Origin: JAGTVG01 sp964389805
GTDB taxonomy: Bacteria > Bacteroidota > Bacteroidia > Cytophagales > Cyclobacteriaceae
Assembly (NCBI GenBank): GCA_964389805.1
Contig: CAYMFU010000154.1
Coordinates: 12,931-76,930 of the forward strand
Direction: 5' to 3'
DNA: 64,000 nt
Positions within the stretch are counted from its first letter, which is position 1. Every line of letters begins with the position of its first letter. Below are positions 27,189 through 36,327 of this stretch, piece by piece. A model generated the notes under the pieces. That model did not search any database. It saw nothing but the letters and a program-made list of their open reading frames with translations, and was not told the origin of the DNA. A program made the position numbers and the translations under genes.

Positions 27189-28430
27189 TTAGATTCCTAC
27201 AAATTCAACCCGGCGATTGTTGGCTTTTCCTTCCGGGGAAGTATTTTCAGCCACCGGCACTTCTTCACCAAATCCCTGGCTGCTCAGCCTGTCGCTACTT
27301 ATGCCCAATTCTATAAGTTTGTTCATAACGGTATTAGCCCGGTCCTCTGAAAGTTTTTTGTTGAATTCATTATCTCCATCGGAATCGGTATGCCCTTCTA
27401 CACTGAGCTTAATGTCCGGATATTCCTGCATCATCTTGTTGATCTGATTGATCACACCCATGGATTCAGGCTTCAAGGTAGATTTCCCGGAATCGAACTT
27501 TATTCCATTGGTAACGATCTTCCCGTCAGTTTTGAAGCGGTCATACAGAGGTACGGCCCCTTCAGCTATCCTGATGTTCTTTATCAATGTCGGGTAATCT
27601 CCAGTTTGACTGAAATCATAGGTGCTTGCCCCAATGCTCATGCCAGTGGGATTTCCCTGTACATTGGGTATCATGATCAACCTATCCTGATCTAAATAGA
27701 CTTTGAGAGCCCGTATGTTGAATGAAATTGCTACATGGCGCCAGTGTGGATACTCTTTCTGGGATTCTTTCGGGAGGTTCATGCTCATACGTCCACCATC
27801 ATAAGAAGCTCCTTGTTCATACCCCGCTTCAATTACTCCAATATCACCTAATTCATCTGGTTCTCGTGACCTTTGACGTTTGTCCCAGAGATATACCCGG
27901 TATTTACTGGTTCGATACGACACATAGATGTCAAATTCAATGGTAAACTTTTCAGGAAGATAATCCCCTTCCTTTTTCATTAAGGGCGTAATCGTTGACC
28001 CGGCATTATCAATAGAAAATTTAATGACATTCTCTTCACCAAGTTTGGCATTTTCTGCGTAACCGTCAATTAAATCCCATTGGGAAGGAAATTCTCCATT
28101 CTGTTCCCCTTCCAGATTATCTTCAAAAATCACGATATCGCCTGGTACAAAGTCATATTTTGACCAGGGCTTTAGAACTTCATCAGATGTTCCCTCAGAA
28201 GCAGTGGAAGCAGCAGCTTCTTCCGTTGCGGTTTCTTCAGCCTCATCCGGCTCATCCCCTTTTTTCTTCTTCTTGCCAAATAATCCATCAAGTCCTTCAT
28301 CAATTGCATCATCAATTTCCTTATTTGCTTTGTCTTCAGATTTTTTCTTAAAAGGTAGTTTGATTTGAGATTGTCCGAAGGTTGGAATAAGAAATAAAAT
28401 CAGGATTAACTTAATAAATAAAGATTTCAT
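27189..28430 (-). CDS. OmpA-family protein with LamG-like central domain
   Basis: The signal peptide covers residues 1-21 and is followed by a charged Lys/Asp/Glu-rich linker with a run of lysines (FGKKKKKGDEPDEAEE). The middle, about 95-290, reads as a concanavalin/LamG-like sandwich (VIFEDNLEGEQNGEFPSQWD, HWRHVAISFNIRALKVYLDQ). The C-terminal OmpA domain, about 310-413, has VEGHTDSDGDNEFN and NNRRVEF, so it should bind peptidoglycan. Length 413 aa. Its upstream region carries the same palindrome as the DUF4412 operon, so the two units may be co-regulated. It converges on the metzincin-like gene. Confidence 0.87.
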   Translation of the reverse strand: MKSLFIKLILILFLIPTFGQSQIKLPFKKKSEDKANKEIDDAIDEGLDGLFGKKKKKGDEPDEAEETATEEAAASTASEGTSDEVLKPWSKYDFVPGDIVIFEDNLEGEQNGEFPSQWDLIDGYAENAKLGEENVIKFSIDNAGSTITPLMKKEGDYLPEKFTIEFDIYVSYRTSKYRVYLWDKRQRSREPDELGDIGVIEAGYEQGASYDGGRMSMNLPKESQKEYPHWRHVAISFNIRALKVYLDQDRLIMIPNVQGNPTGMSIGASTYDFSQTGDYPTLIKNIRIAEGAVPLYDRFKTDGKIVTNGIKFDSGKSTLKPESMGVINQINKMMQEYPDIKLSVEGHTDSDGDNEFNKKLSEDRANTVMNKLIELGISSDRLSSQGFGEEVPVAENTSPEGKANNRRVEFVGI

Positions 28431-28823
28431 GGTTATGAGGTTTAGTTACTATAAACAAAGTGAATTGGTAAATATTTTCAGCAATATATTCTTTATACTA
28501 TTTTAATAGTTAGACCTTCCAAAGGGCACAGGTATAATTACTAAAACTAATAAAAGATAAACGATTATCTGAAATTTAAATATGATATATATCATGATAT
28601 GGCGATTTATGGCAGATTATTCCCAAATTTCTTAACTAATCAAAATCCTTTATTACTAAGATTGAATTTCATTGTTTTTATGATAAGGAAGTGTAATGAC
28701 TTATCATAAAATTATAATACAGAACAGGAGATACAATGCAAATAAATAATCCTTAACTTTTATAATGATATCTAATCAGAAGCAAAAAATTTGGTGTATG
28801 TACTGATAAGCTTATCACAGAAT
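28431..28823. other. 393-nt intergenic region rich in inverted repeats
   Basis: No gene is seen. From right to left relative to icmF transcription the region contains the perfect palindrome TGATAAGCTTATCA (28804-28817), 6 nt after the icmF stop. It then contains a 12-bp perfect inverted repeat (28676-28687 with 28700-28711, 12-nt loop) and the operator-like palindrome at 28582-28595. The 12-bp stem lacks a following U run, so I do not call it a terminator. Confidence 0.5.
28582..28595. promoter_or_regulatory. second copy of palindrome ATGATATATATCAT, upstream of the OmpA-like gene
   Basis: Identical to the site at 23713-23726. Read in the direction of its gene, the 17-mer CATGATATATATCATAT is conserved and lies 149 nt before the ATG, compared with 139 nt for the other copy. 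The matching orientation and distance support a real operator. Confidence 0.6.
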
Positions 28824-31800
28824 TTACATATTCCTGCGATATTGTCCACCCACCTCAAACAAGGCATGGGTGATCTGGCCGAGTGAACAATATTTTACAG
28901 CCTCCATAAGAATATCAAAGGTATTTTCTCCTCTCATGACCGTTTTTCGGAGTTCAGAAAGTTGCTTTTTCCCCTCCGCCGCATTGACTTTCTGAAAATC
29001 CCTCAGATTATGGATCTGCCGGTCCTTTTCTGCCTTTGTGGCACGGGTGATCTCCCCCGGAACCAGGGTTGGGGATCCCTCAGAGGACAGGAAGGTATTT
29101 ACTCCGACAATCGGATATTCTCCCGAATGCTTTTGGGTTTCATACAAGAGACTTTCCTCCTGTATCTTACCCCGCTGGTACATGGTTTCCATTGCCCCCA
29201 GTACGCCACCCCTTTCTGTGATCCGGTCAAATTCAACCATGACTGCCTCCTCTACAAGATCGGTCAGTTCCTCAATGATAAACGATCCCTGCAGCGGATT
29301 CTCGTTCTTTGCCAGGCCCAATTCCCGGTTGATGATCAGCTGAATGGCCAGGGCCCTACGCACGGATTCCTCTGTAGGAGTTGTGATCGCCTCATCATAG
29401 GCATTGGTATGAAGGGAATTGCAATTGTCGTATACCGCATATAAGGCCTGAAGGGTGGTACGGATATCATTGAAATCGATCTCCTGGGCATGGAGTGATC
29501 TGCCTGATGTCTGGATATGGTACTTTAACTTTTGTGCCCGCTCATTCCCATGATATTTCAATTTAAGTGCTTTGGCCCAGATCCTTCTGGCTATTCGGCC
29601 GATCACCGCGTATTCCGGATCAATTCCGTTAGAAAAGAAGAAAGAAAAATTTGGGGCAAAATCATTCACTCTCATACCCCTTGACAAATAATATTCCAGG
29701 TAAGTGAATCCATTGGCCAGTGTAAAAGCCAGTTGAGTTATGGGATTGGCTCCTGCTTCAGCAATATGATACCCGGAAATAGATACAGAATAGAAATTCC
29801 TGACTTCATTATCAACGAAATACTGCTGTACATCTCCCATCATGCGCAGGGAAAAGTCTGTAGAGAATATGCAGGTATTCTGTGCCTGGTCTTCTTTCAG
29901 GATATCTGCCTGCACAGTACCCCGGACCTTTGCGATGGTTTCCTGCCTGATCTTTTCATATATCTTCGGGGGCAGCACTTCCTGCCCTGTAATCCCAAGT
30001 AACATTAGACCGAGGCCATTATGATCCTCCGGTAACTGACCATGATATTCAGGCTTTGAAAGTCCCGATTCTCTGAATTTCTTATTAAATGCCTCCTCAA
30101 CTTTCTTTTTCAACCCATGCTCCTGGATGTATTTCTCACATTGCTGGTCGATGGCTGCATTCAGGAACATGGCACAAAGCATGGAAGCCGGACCATTTAT
30201 GGTCATGGAAACAGAGGTCCCAATGTCTACCAGGTCTATCCCGGAGTATAGTTTCTTTGCATCGTCCAGGGTGCATATACTCACGCCTGAATTCCCGACC
30301 TTCCCGTAGATATCGGGCCTTTTGTCCGGATCTTCCCCGTAAAGGGTGACCGAATCAAAGGCTGTGGAAAGCCTTTTAGAAAGCTGGTCCCTGGACAAAT
30401 AATGAAAACGCCGGTTGGTCCGTTCCGGTTCGCCTTCCCCGGCAAACATACGGGTAGGATCTTCAGATTCTCTCTTAAATGGAAAGACACCCGAAGTATA
30501 GGGAAACTCACCCGGCAGGTTTTCCTGTAAACGCCATCTCAGGATGTCCCCCCAGTCCCGGAATGCAGGTAAACTTACTTTCGGGATCTCCAGGTTGGAA
30601 AGCGTTGTTTTCGTTGTGTCGACCTTAATGGTTTTACCACGTACTGTAAACTTGAAGCTTTTATCCCTGTATTTTTTTTGGACCTTTGGCCAGTCATTAA
30701 TTAGCTTGTAATTAGCTTGGCCGAGTGTATCAATCTGATCTTTAAACTTGCCAGTGAGGATTGATTGAAGTTCATTCGGCAGATCCTTATCTTTTCCCAG
30801 CAAGTCCATGGTTTGTTTCAGGGCATGTGCATTGGAAGCTGTCTCGCAATGTTCTATCACCCAATCATTGTATTTCCTGATGGTTTCAGATATCTCGGAC
30901 AGGTATCTATCCCTCCTCGGGGGAATGATATAAGGTTTTTTCCCTTCATCCGCCGATCTTTTAACCTGGCTATTCCGGAAATTTCCAGATTTTTCATTTA
31001 ATGCTTCGATAGTGGTTGCATACAGGTTCCTTGTTCCCTGGTCATCAAAATGGGAAGCTGTCGTTCTGTAAACCGGGATATCGGAATCCTTTACATCCCA
31101 TAGTTGGTGGTTGCGCCGGTATTGTTTTTTTATATCCCTGAGGGCATCGTCCGCTCCTGCCTTATCGGATTTGTTCAGCACAATGATATCTGCAAAATCC
31201 AGCATGTCTATTTTCTCCAGCTGAGTGGGGGCACCGAATTCCGGGGTCATTACGTACATGGATAGATCTGCAATGTCTACAATCTCCGTATCCGATTGAC
31301 CTATGCCGGATGTTTCAACTATTATCAGATCGAATCCCGCGAATTTCATTATATCAATTACTTCCCGGATATGCGGACTAAGCGCTACATTAGCCTGCCT
31401 GGTTGCCATCGAGCGCATATATACCCTGGGATCATTGATGGCATTCATACGGATTCTGTCACCCAGGAGCGATCCTCCTGATCTTCTTTTGGAGGGGTCA
31501 ATGGATATTATCCCTATTGTCTTGTTTTTAAAATCATACAGGAAATTCCTTACGAATTCATCTACTACAGAAGATTTTCCCGCGCCACCTGTTCCAGTAA
31601 TTCCGAGAACGGGAGTACCTGGCGAGGGTGTGATCTTCTTAAGGATCGATTTACTCTTTGTATAATTGTTCTCGACCAGGGAGATGAGCTGACCCAATGA
31701 TCTGTGATTTCGAGCATTGATCAGGTTCAGATCGATTTTCAGATCCTTTGAGATGTCATGGTCGATTTGTCCCAGTACATCATTGATCATACCTTGCAGC

Positions 31801-32186
31801 CCAAGTTTACGTCCTTCATCCGGGGAATAGATCTTCATGATCCCGGCTTGATGCAACTCATCGATCTCGCCGGGTAAAATGGTTCCACCACCTCCTCCGA
31901 AGATCTGGATATCGTTTGCCCCTTTATCATCCAGAAGGCTACGCATATATTTGAAGAACTCCATATGCCCTCCCTGGTATGAGGTAATGCCGATGGCATG
32001 GGCATCTTCCTGGATGGCGCAATTTACAATATCGTCCACCGACCGGTTGTGTCCCAGGTGGATGATCTCTGCCCCGGTATACTGGAACACCCTGCGCATG
32101 ATGTTAATGGATACATCATGACCGTCAAACAGGGAAGCTGCTGTAACGATACGGATCTTGTTTTTGGGTTTATAATGTGGTGCCAA
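28824..32186 (-). CDS. icmF: fused isobutyryl-CoA mutase IcmF (B12 domain, G-protein chaperone, mutase)
   Basis: Catalyses the adenosylcobalamin-dependent interchange of isobutyryl-CoA and butyryl-CoA. Three parts are fused. The B12-binding domain comes first (SLFDGHD, His23 as lower axial ligand). A MeaB-type GTPase follows (Walker A GTGGAGKSS at 198-206, then SIDPSKRRSGGSLLGDRIRMN). The large mutase domain comes last. The substrate loop reads PYTSGVFPFKR and TRMFAGEGEPERTNRRFHYLS, the IcmF form rather than the GPYPTMY form of methylmalonyl-CoA mutase. Length 1120 aa is normal for IcmF. The start codon is TTG: no ATG lies between the upstream in-frame stop and the first B12-domain strand. 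It stands divergent from the AAE transporter. Confidence 0.95.
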   Translation of the reverse strand: MAPHYKPKNKIRIVTAASLFDGHDVSINIMRRVFQYTGAEIIHLGHNRSVDDIVNCAIQEDAHAIGITSYQGGHMEFFKYMRSLLDDKGANDIQIFGGGGGTILPGEIDELHQAGIMKIYSPDEGRKLGLQGMINDVLGQIDHDISKDLKIDLNLINARNHRSLGQLISLVENNYTKSKSILKKITPSPGTPVLGITGTGGAGKSSVVDEFVRNFLYDFKNKTIGIISIDPSKRRSGGSLLGDRIRMNAINDPRVYMRSMATRQANVALSPHIREVIDIMKFAGFDLIIVETSGIGQSDTEIVDIADLSMYVMTPEFGAPTQLEKIDMLDFADIIVLNKSDKAGADDALRDIKKQYRRNHQLWDVKDSDIPVYRTTASHFDDQGTRNLYATTIEALNEKSGNFRNSQVKRSADEGKKPYIIPPRRDRYLSEISETIRKYNDWVIEHCETASNAHALKQTMDLLGKDKDLPNELQSILTGKFKDQIDTLGQANYKLINDWPKVQKKYRDKSFKFTVRGKTIKVDTTKTTLSNLEIPKVSLPAFRDWGDILRWRLQENLPGEFPYTSGVFPFKRESEDPTRMFAGEGEPERTNRRFHYLSRDQLSKRLSTAFDSVTLYGEDPDKRPDIYGKVGNSGVSICTLDDAKKLYSGIDLVDIGTSVSMTINGPASMLCAMFLNAAIDQQCEKYIQEHGLKKKVEEAFNKKFRESGLSKPEYHGQLPEDHNGLGLMLLGITGQEVLPPKIYEKIRQETIAKVRGTVQADILKEDQAQNTCIFSTDFSLRMMGDVQQYFVDNEVRNFYSVSISGYHIAEAGANPITQLAFTLANGFTYLEYYLSRGMRVNDFAPNFSFFFSNGIDPEYAVIGRIARRIWAKALKLKYHGNERAQKLKYHIQTSGRSLHAQEIDFNDIRTTLQALYAVYDNCNSLHTNAYDEAITTPTEESVRRALAIQLIINRELGLAKNENPLQGSFIIEELTDLVEEAVMVEFDRITERGGVLGAMETMYQRGKIQEESLLYETQKHSGEYPIVGVNTFLSSEGSPTLVPGEITRATKAEKDRQIHNLRDFQKVNAAEGKKQLSELRKTVMRGENTFDILMEAVKYCSLGQITHALFEVGGQYRRNM

Positions 32187-32534
32187 AGTAATTTTCAGGT
32201 TTTAATAGTTGCTTAAAATTGTCATTTGGGATTATATCAATCATCCAATTTAACGAATATTATACAAAACAACCTATTGAACACATCCAATTATGATTGT
32301 TGTATAGTTTGTTATTGAGGTATACATACTATAAAACAATTCTGGAAAATTCTTGCAGGTTTAACTTAATTCTCTATCCGGAAATGTTAGACTTGCTGCG
32401 AACAACTCATTGAATTTAAATTAAGATCAATTCAATATAGTAAGAAATGGTTATTCTATAAAATAGCAGCATTCATCAATTTTCACTATAATGGTACATG
32501 AAAATGATTTAAAAGATCATAAATACCAATAATT
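32187..32534. other. 348-nt divergent intergenic region
   Basis: This separates the starts of icmF and the AAE transporter. It is strongly AT-rich. The only structure I see is a loose inverted repeat ATGAT-N7-ATCAT at 32504-32520, 14 nt before the transporter ATG. No gene and no full TTG/TAnnTTTG promoter were found by eye. Confidence 0.4.
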
Positions 32535-34214
32535 ATGAGTAATACAATACATGAATTATTAAGCAGCAATCCTATTTTGCTGTTGTTCCTTGTGCTTGCG
32601 ATTGGTTTCTTTATTGGCAATTTAAGGATTGGCTCCTTTCAACTTGGATCAGTAGCTGGTGTATTGTTTGCGGGTTTATTGCTTGGTCATTTCGGATTCG
32701 AAAGTAATGCCTCCATACAATCCTTCGGATTTGTGCTGTTCATTTTTTCAGTTGGGTACCAGGCGGGGCCAAAATTCGTACAGGCTGTCCGTAAAGATGG
32801 TCGAAAGTATTTTGTAATCTCAGTGATTGTGGCTGTAAGTGGCTTCCTGCTGGCCTTAGGATTTTCAAGGATTCTTAACTTTGACCAGGGTTTGTCGGCT
32901 GGCCTTCTGGCAGGCAGTTTAACTTCCACACCTACCCTCGCTGCCGCCGATGCAGCAGTTCTTTCATCTGATTTTGTGCCGAAAGAAGGCATTAATGTGG
33001 AGGAGGTAAGAAGCAACATAAACACAGCTTATGCCATTACCTATATATTTGGTCTTGTGGGATTGATCCTTATCATACGGATTCTTCCACGTATACTGGG
33101 TAACGACCTTGCAGATGAGGCTGTAAGATTAGAAAAGGAGGAAAGTGCTGGTGTGAAACAACCTGTTTTCTCACCCAGTGACATTGTGTTGAATGTAATC
33201 CGTGTTGAATCACCTGAAATTACCGGTATACCACTGAGAGAAATGTACGAAAAAGCGCAAATACAAATTACTATTCAAAAAATACGACGAAATGGCGAGA
33301 TCATTGAACCAACATTGGACATGGAACTTCAAATGGGAGATATAATCTCAGTGGTGGGTGTCCTGAACCAGGAAGCTGTAGAACAGTTATCTGACAAAAT
33401 ATTCGGTCCGGTGGTCCGTGACCGGGAGCTCCTTCATTTTCAACCGGAAACCGCAAAAATTTGTGTAATGAGGAAAAAGGGAGCCGGTAAAATAGTAGGA
33501 GAGTTACAAACCCCTGTACATTATGCATCATTTATCTCTAAGATAACTAGGTTGGGTGTGCCAATTGACATAACACCTACAACCAGATTGGAGCGTGGGG
33601 ATGTACTTGATGTTACCGGGCCTATTGCAGGGCTTCAGGCGATGGGAGAGGATCTTGGTCACCTCGAACAGGAGATCGAAGAAACCGATCTTCGAACATT
33701 TGCCTGGGCGATTGTATTTGGGATTCTTATAGGAACATTGACCATCACCGTTGCAGGCGTAAAAATTGGACTGGGCAGTGCTGGAGGATTACTCGCATTG
33801 GGTCTGCTCGTTGGGTATCTAAGGTCACTGTTTCCTGTATTTGGAAGGGTTCCTGCCGGTGCTCAGTTCGTTTTTACTGAATTGGGACTTCTGTTGTTTA
33901 TGGCATGTGTGGGATTACGTGGTGGAGCTGATATTGTGGAAACACTATTAAGCAGCGGGCCTGCCTTGCTTCTCACTGGAATTTTAGTTACTGTAATTCC
34001 TTTGGCATTAGCTTATATTTATGGAAGGAAAGTGCTGAACATGAATCCGCTGGTCTTATTTGGGGCCATTACCGGATCCATGACAAGTGGAGGTGCACTC
34101 AACGTGATCAATGAACAGTCAAGGAGTACCATAGCCAGCATTCCCTATACGGGTGCCTATGCCATCGCAAATGTTTTATTGACCATTGCAGGGGCTATTA
34201 TCATACTCTTTTAG
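32535..34214 (+). CDS. AAE-family (AspT/YidE-like) transporter with two TrkA-C domains
   Basis: A putative exchanger of the aspartate:alanine family, in the inner membrane. Five or so N-terminal helices (residues 12-190) contain GFFIGNLRIGSFQLGSVAGVLFAGLLLG and SLTSTPTLAAA. Two cytosolic RCK-C/TrkA-C segments lie at about 205-290 and 295-375. A second membrane half ends with ALNVINEQSRS after GSMTSGG. The length of 559 aa matches the family. The substrate is unknown; AspT itself exchanges aspartate for alanine. The stop is 4 nt before the next start, so the broken barrel gene is in the same transcript. Confidence 0.88.
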   Translation: MSNTIHELLSSNPILLLFLVLAIGFFIGNLRIGSFQLGSVAGVLFAGLLLGHFGFESNASIQSFGFVLFIFSVGYQAGPKFVQAVRKDGRKYFVISVIVAVSGFLLALGFSRILNFDQGLSAGLLAGSLTSTPTLAAADAAVLSSDFVPKEGINVEEVRSNINTAYAITYIFGLVGLILIIRILPRILGNDLADEAVRLEKEESAGVKQPVFSPSDIVLNVIRVESPEITGIPLREMYEKAQIQITIQKIRRNGEIIEPTLDMELQMGDIISVVGVLNQEAVEQLSDKIFGPVVRDRELLHFQPETAKICVMRKKGAGKIVGELQTPVHYASFISKITRLGVPIDITPTTRLERGDVLDVTGPIAGLQAMGEDLGHLEQEIEETDLRTFAWAIVFGILIGTLTITVAGVKIGLGSAGGLLALGLLVGYLRSLFPVFGRVPAGAQFVFTELGLLLFMACVGLRGGADIVETLLSSGPALLLTGILVTVIPLALAYIYGRKVLNMNPLVLFGAITGSMTSGGALNVINEQSRSTIASIPYTGAYAIANVLLTIAGAIIILF

Positions 34215-34218
34215 GAAC

Positions 34219-34971
34219 ATGTCAAAGCACATATGTCTGGTTGCTATTTTGTGCTTATTAATCATCTCAGCGCAACCTTTAGTAGCTCAGGATGATTCTG
34301 GGAATATTCTAACAAAGCAAATCTGGCTGGACTACAATATTGCCTATCCCATATCTGAAAGTCTTGATTTTTATTTTTCCACAGGTTACAAAACCATTTT
34401 CCCCGGTCCATGGAATAAGATCTTCGTCAATCCTGAAGTATCTTATAAAGTACCCAAGCTCATGTTGAAAAAATGGAAGTACAGCGAAAAAGTGTATTTC
34501 GGCATCGATATTTATTATGCCTTTTTTACGGATTCAACAAATATTTTCGAATTTACTCCCTATCAGGGCTATAGTCTCATCTGGCCAAATAGAAAAAGGC
34601 TGGCGATCAAACATAATTTACAACTGCGGGAAAGATTCCAGTGGGAAACAGTTAACTGGGCTTTTGATTTTGGATTGCAAATAAGTTATGAGGCTACAAT
34701 GACTTTTAAATTTCATGGAGATTTATGGAAATATGGGTAGGGATTTTATATTCCAGTAAGTATAAGGTTCTGGTGGAATCTTGTGGATGCCACCTTTCAG
34801 AATGATGTGGTCCGCATAACACCCGGGATTGGTTATCAGATCTCCCCAGCATGGAATACCGCCTTTAAACTGGGATATACCTATACGAAGAATACAGGAG
34901 GGGGAGACTTCAATACCGACAACATCATTTTCTGGTTCCGTGTATATCATACTTTGACTAAGGAAAAATAA
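34219..34971 (+). pseudogene. DUF2490-like outer-membrane barrel protein interrupted by in-frame TAG
   Basis: From ATG 34219 the protein has a signal peptide (MSKHICLVAILCLL ... VAQ) and alternating aromatic beta-strands typical of a small DUF2490-like outer-membrane barrel. The frame meets TAG at 34738-34740 after 173 codons (WKYG-stop). It then continues without shift for 76 codons, with strands of the same type (GFYIPVSIRFWWN, ITPGIGYQISPAWNTAFKLGY, IIFWFRVYHTL), to TAA at 34969-34971. The C-terminal aromatic strand expected of a barrel lies after the TAG. One base change would restore 250 residues. It may be a recent pseudogene, a sequencing error or stop readthrough. Family assignment is by look, not search. 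Confidence 0.72.
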
Positions 34972-35077
34972 AAAGTGTAACGATAAAGACACTTGAATAA
35001 AAACAAATCATTTTATTTATATTTACTAATCACAGTTAATCACAAAGTCAGTTTCAGTATTTAAAAATCATAATTGG

Positions 35078-36304
35078 ATGGTCGATGTTGCCTTTATTAT
35101 CCTATTTGCTCTGGTCGGGAACATCATCTTTAAAAAGATAGGTCTCCCGGGAATTCTAGGGATGATTGTGGCAGGGATTGTGCTTGGACCAAGTGTACTC
35201 GATTTGATAGATCCTGAGATCCATGCAGTACTGAAAGAATTCAAGACAATAGCCCTGATTGTAATTCTTTTCAGGGCTGGCCTGGGAATTGACAAAGAGA
35301 CTTTGAACCGGATTGGAGGTCCTGCCATCAGGATGGGTTTTATCCCAGCGATCGTTGAAGGAGCTGCAGTTTCTGCCACTTCTTATTGCTTGTTGAACCT
35401 CCCATTATATGCAGCTGGAATGCTCGGATTTATCATTGCGGCAGTCTCACCTGCAGTTGTAGTACCCTCCATGCTTGAGCTCCGGGAAAAGGGTTTTGGT
35501 ATAAAGAAGGGTATCCCTACCTTGATACTTGCCGGGGCCTCTGTAGATGACATCATCGCCATTACGATCTTCGGTGTTTTCGCCAGCCTTGCAGCAGGCG
35601 CGGCTACCAACTGGACCTATGTATTTTTAAGCGTTCCTGCCGGCATTGTGGCTGGGGCAGTTATTGGGGTGATCATCGGATATATATCCATATGGTTTTT
35701 TAAAAAGTACCATATACGGGATTCCATGAAAGTGATCATTTTTATGATCGTTGCTGTGATCTTTTATGATGCAACTGAATTGCCTGCTATTAAAAACTTC
35801 ATACCTATTGCGGCACTACTAGGAGTTATGGCCATTGGATTTATACTGTTGGAAAAATACGATGTACTGGCTAACCGGATGGCTGCAAAGTTCAATAAAA
35901 TCTGGGTATTGGCTGAAATTTTGCTTTTTGTTTACATTGGTACGGAAGTGCAAATCTCGAAAATCGACCATTCATTGATTGGAGTGGGGCTCGTGATTCT
36001 CTTATTGGGGTTGATCGTTCGAAGTCTTGGTGTAGGAATATCCCTGCTCGGTTCTAATCTGACACTTAAAGAGAAAATCTTCTGTATGATCGCCTACTGG
36101 CCAAAAGCGACGGTACAGGCTGCGATGGGAGCTGTGCCCCTGACTATGATCCTGAATGGACAGATCACAACTTTGTCCGAAGATATAGGACAAGTGATCC
36201 TCGCTATGGCAGTGTTGAGTATTGTTGTAACCGCACCCCTCGGTGCCATTGGTATCAAACTGACAGGTCCTAAGTTGCTGAGTAAGGATAAGGGAATTAG
36301 TTAG
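35078..36304 (+). CDS. cation:proton antiporter (CPA / Na+-H+ exchanger family)
   Basis: A 408-aa inner-membrane protein with about 12 hydrophobic helices. The family start FALVGNIIFKKIGLPGILGMIVAGIVLGPSVL is present. The ion-site helix includes ILAGASVDDIIAITIFGVF, where the Asp pair corresponds to the charged residues of the transport site. A later helix has WPKATVQAAMGAVPL. No C-terminal regulatory domain follows. It lies 106 nt after the broken barrel gene and may be co-expressed with the AAE transporter. Whether it moves Na+ or K+ cannot be told. It converges on the methyltransferase gene with 23 nt between the stops. Confidence 0.88.
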   Translation: MVDVAFIILFALVGNIIFKKIGLPGILGMIVAGIVLGPSVLDLIDPEIHAVLKEFKTIALIVILFRAGLGIDKETLNRIGGPAIRMGFIPAIVEGAAVSATSYCLLNLPLYAAGMLGFIIAAVSPAVVVPSMLELREKGFGIKKGIPTLILAGASVDDIIAITIFGVFASLAAGAATNWTYVFLSVPAGIVAGAVIGVIIGYISIWFFKKYHIRDSMKVIIFMIVAVIFYDATELPAIKNFIPIAALLGVMAIGFILLEKYDVLANRMAAKFNKIWVLAEILLFVYIGTEVQISKIDHSLIGVGLVILLLGLIVRSLGVGISLLGSNLTLKEKIFCMIAYWPKATVQAAMGAVPLTMILNGQITTLSEDIGQVILAMAVLSIVVTAPLGAIGIKLTGPKLLSKDKGIS

Positions 36305-36327
36305 AAACAATATTGTAAAAGAATTTT

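Noticed and set aside
32504..32520. ATGAT-N7-ATCAT before the AAE transporter as a third copy of the shared operator
   Set aside because: Spacer length and sequence differ from the two identical sites, and such short arms are common in AT-rich DNA.
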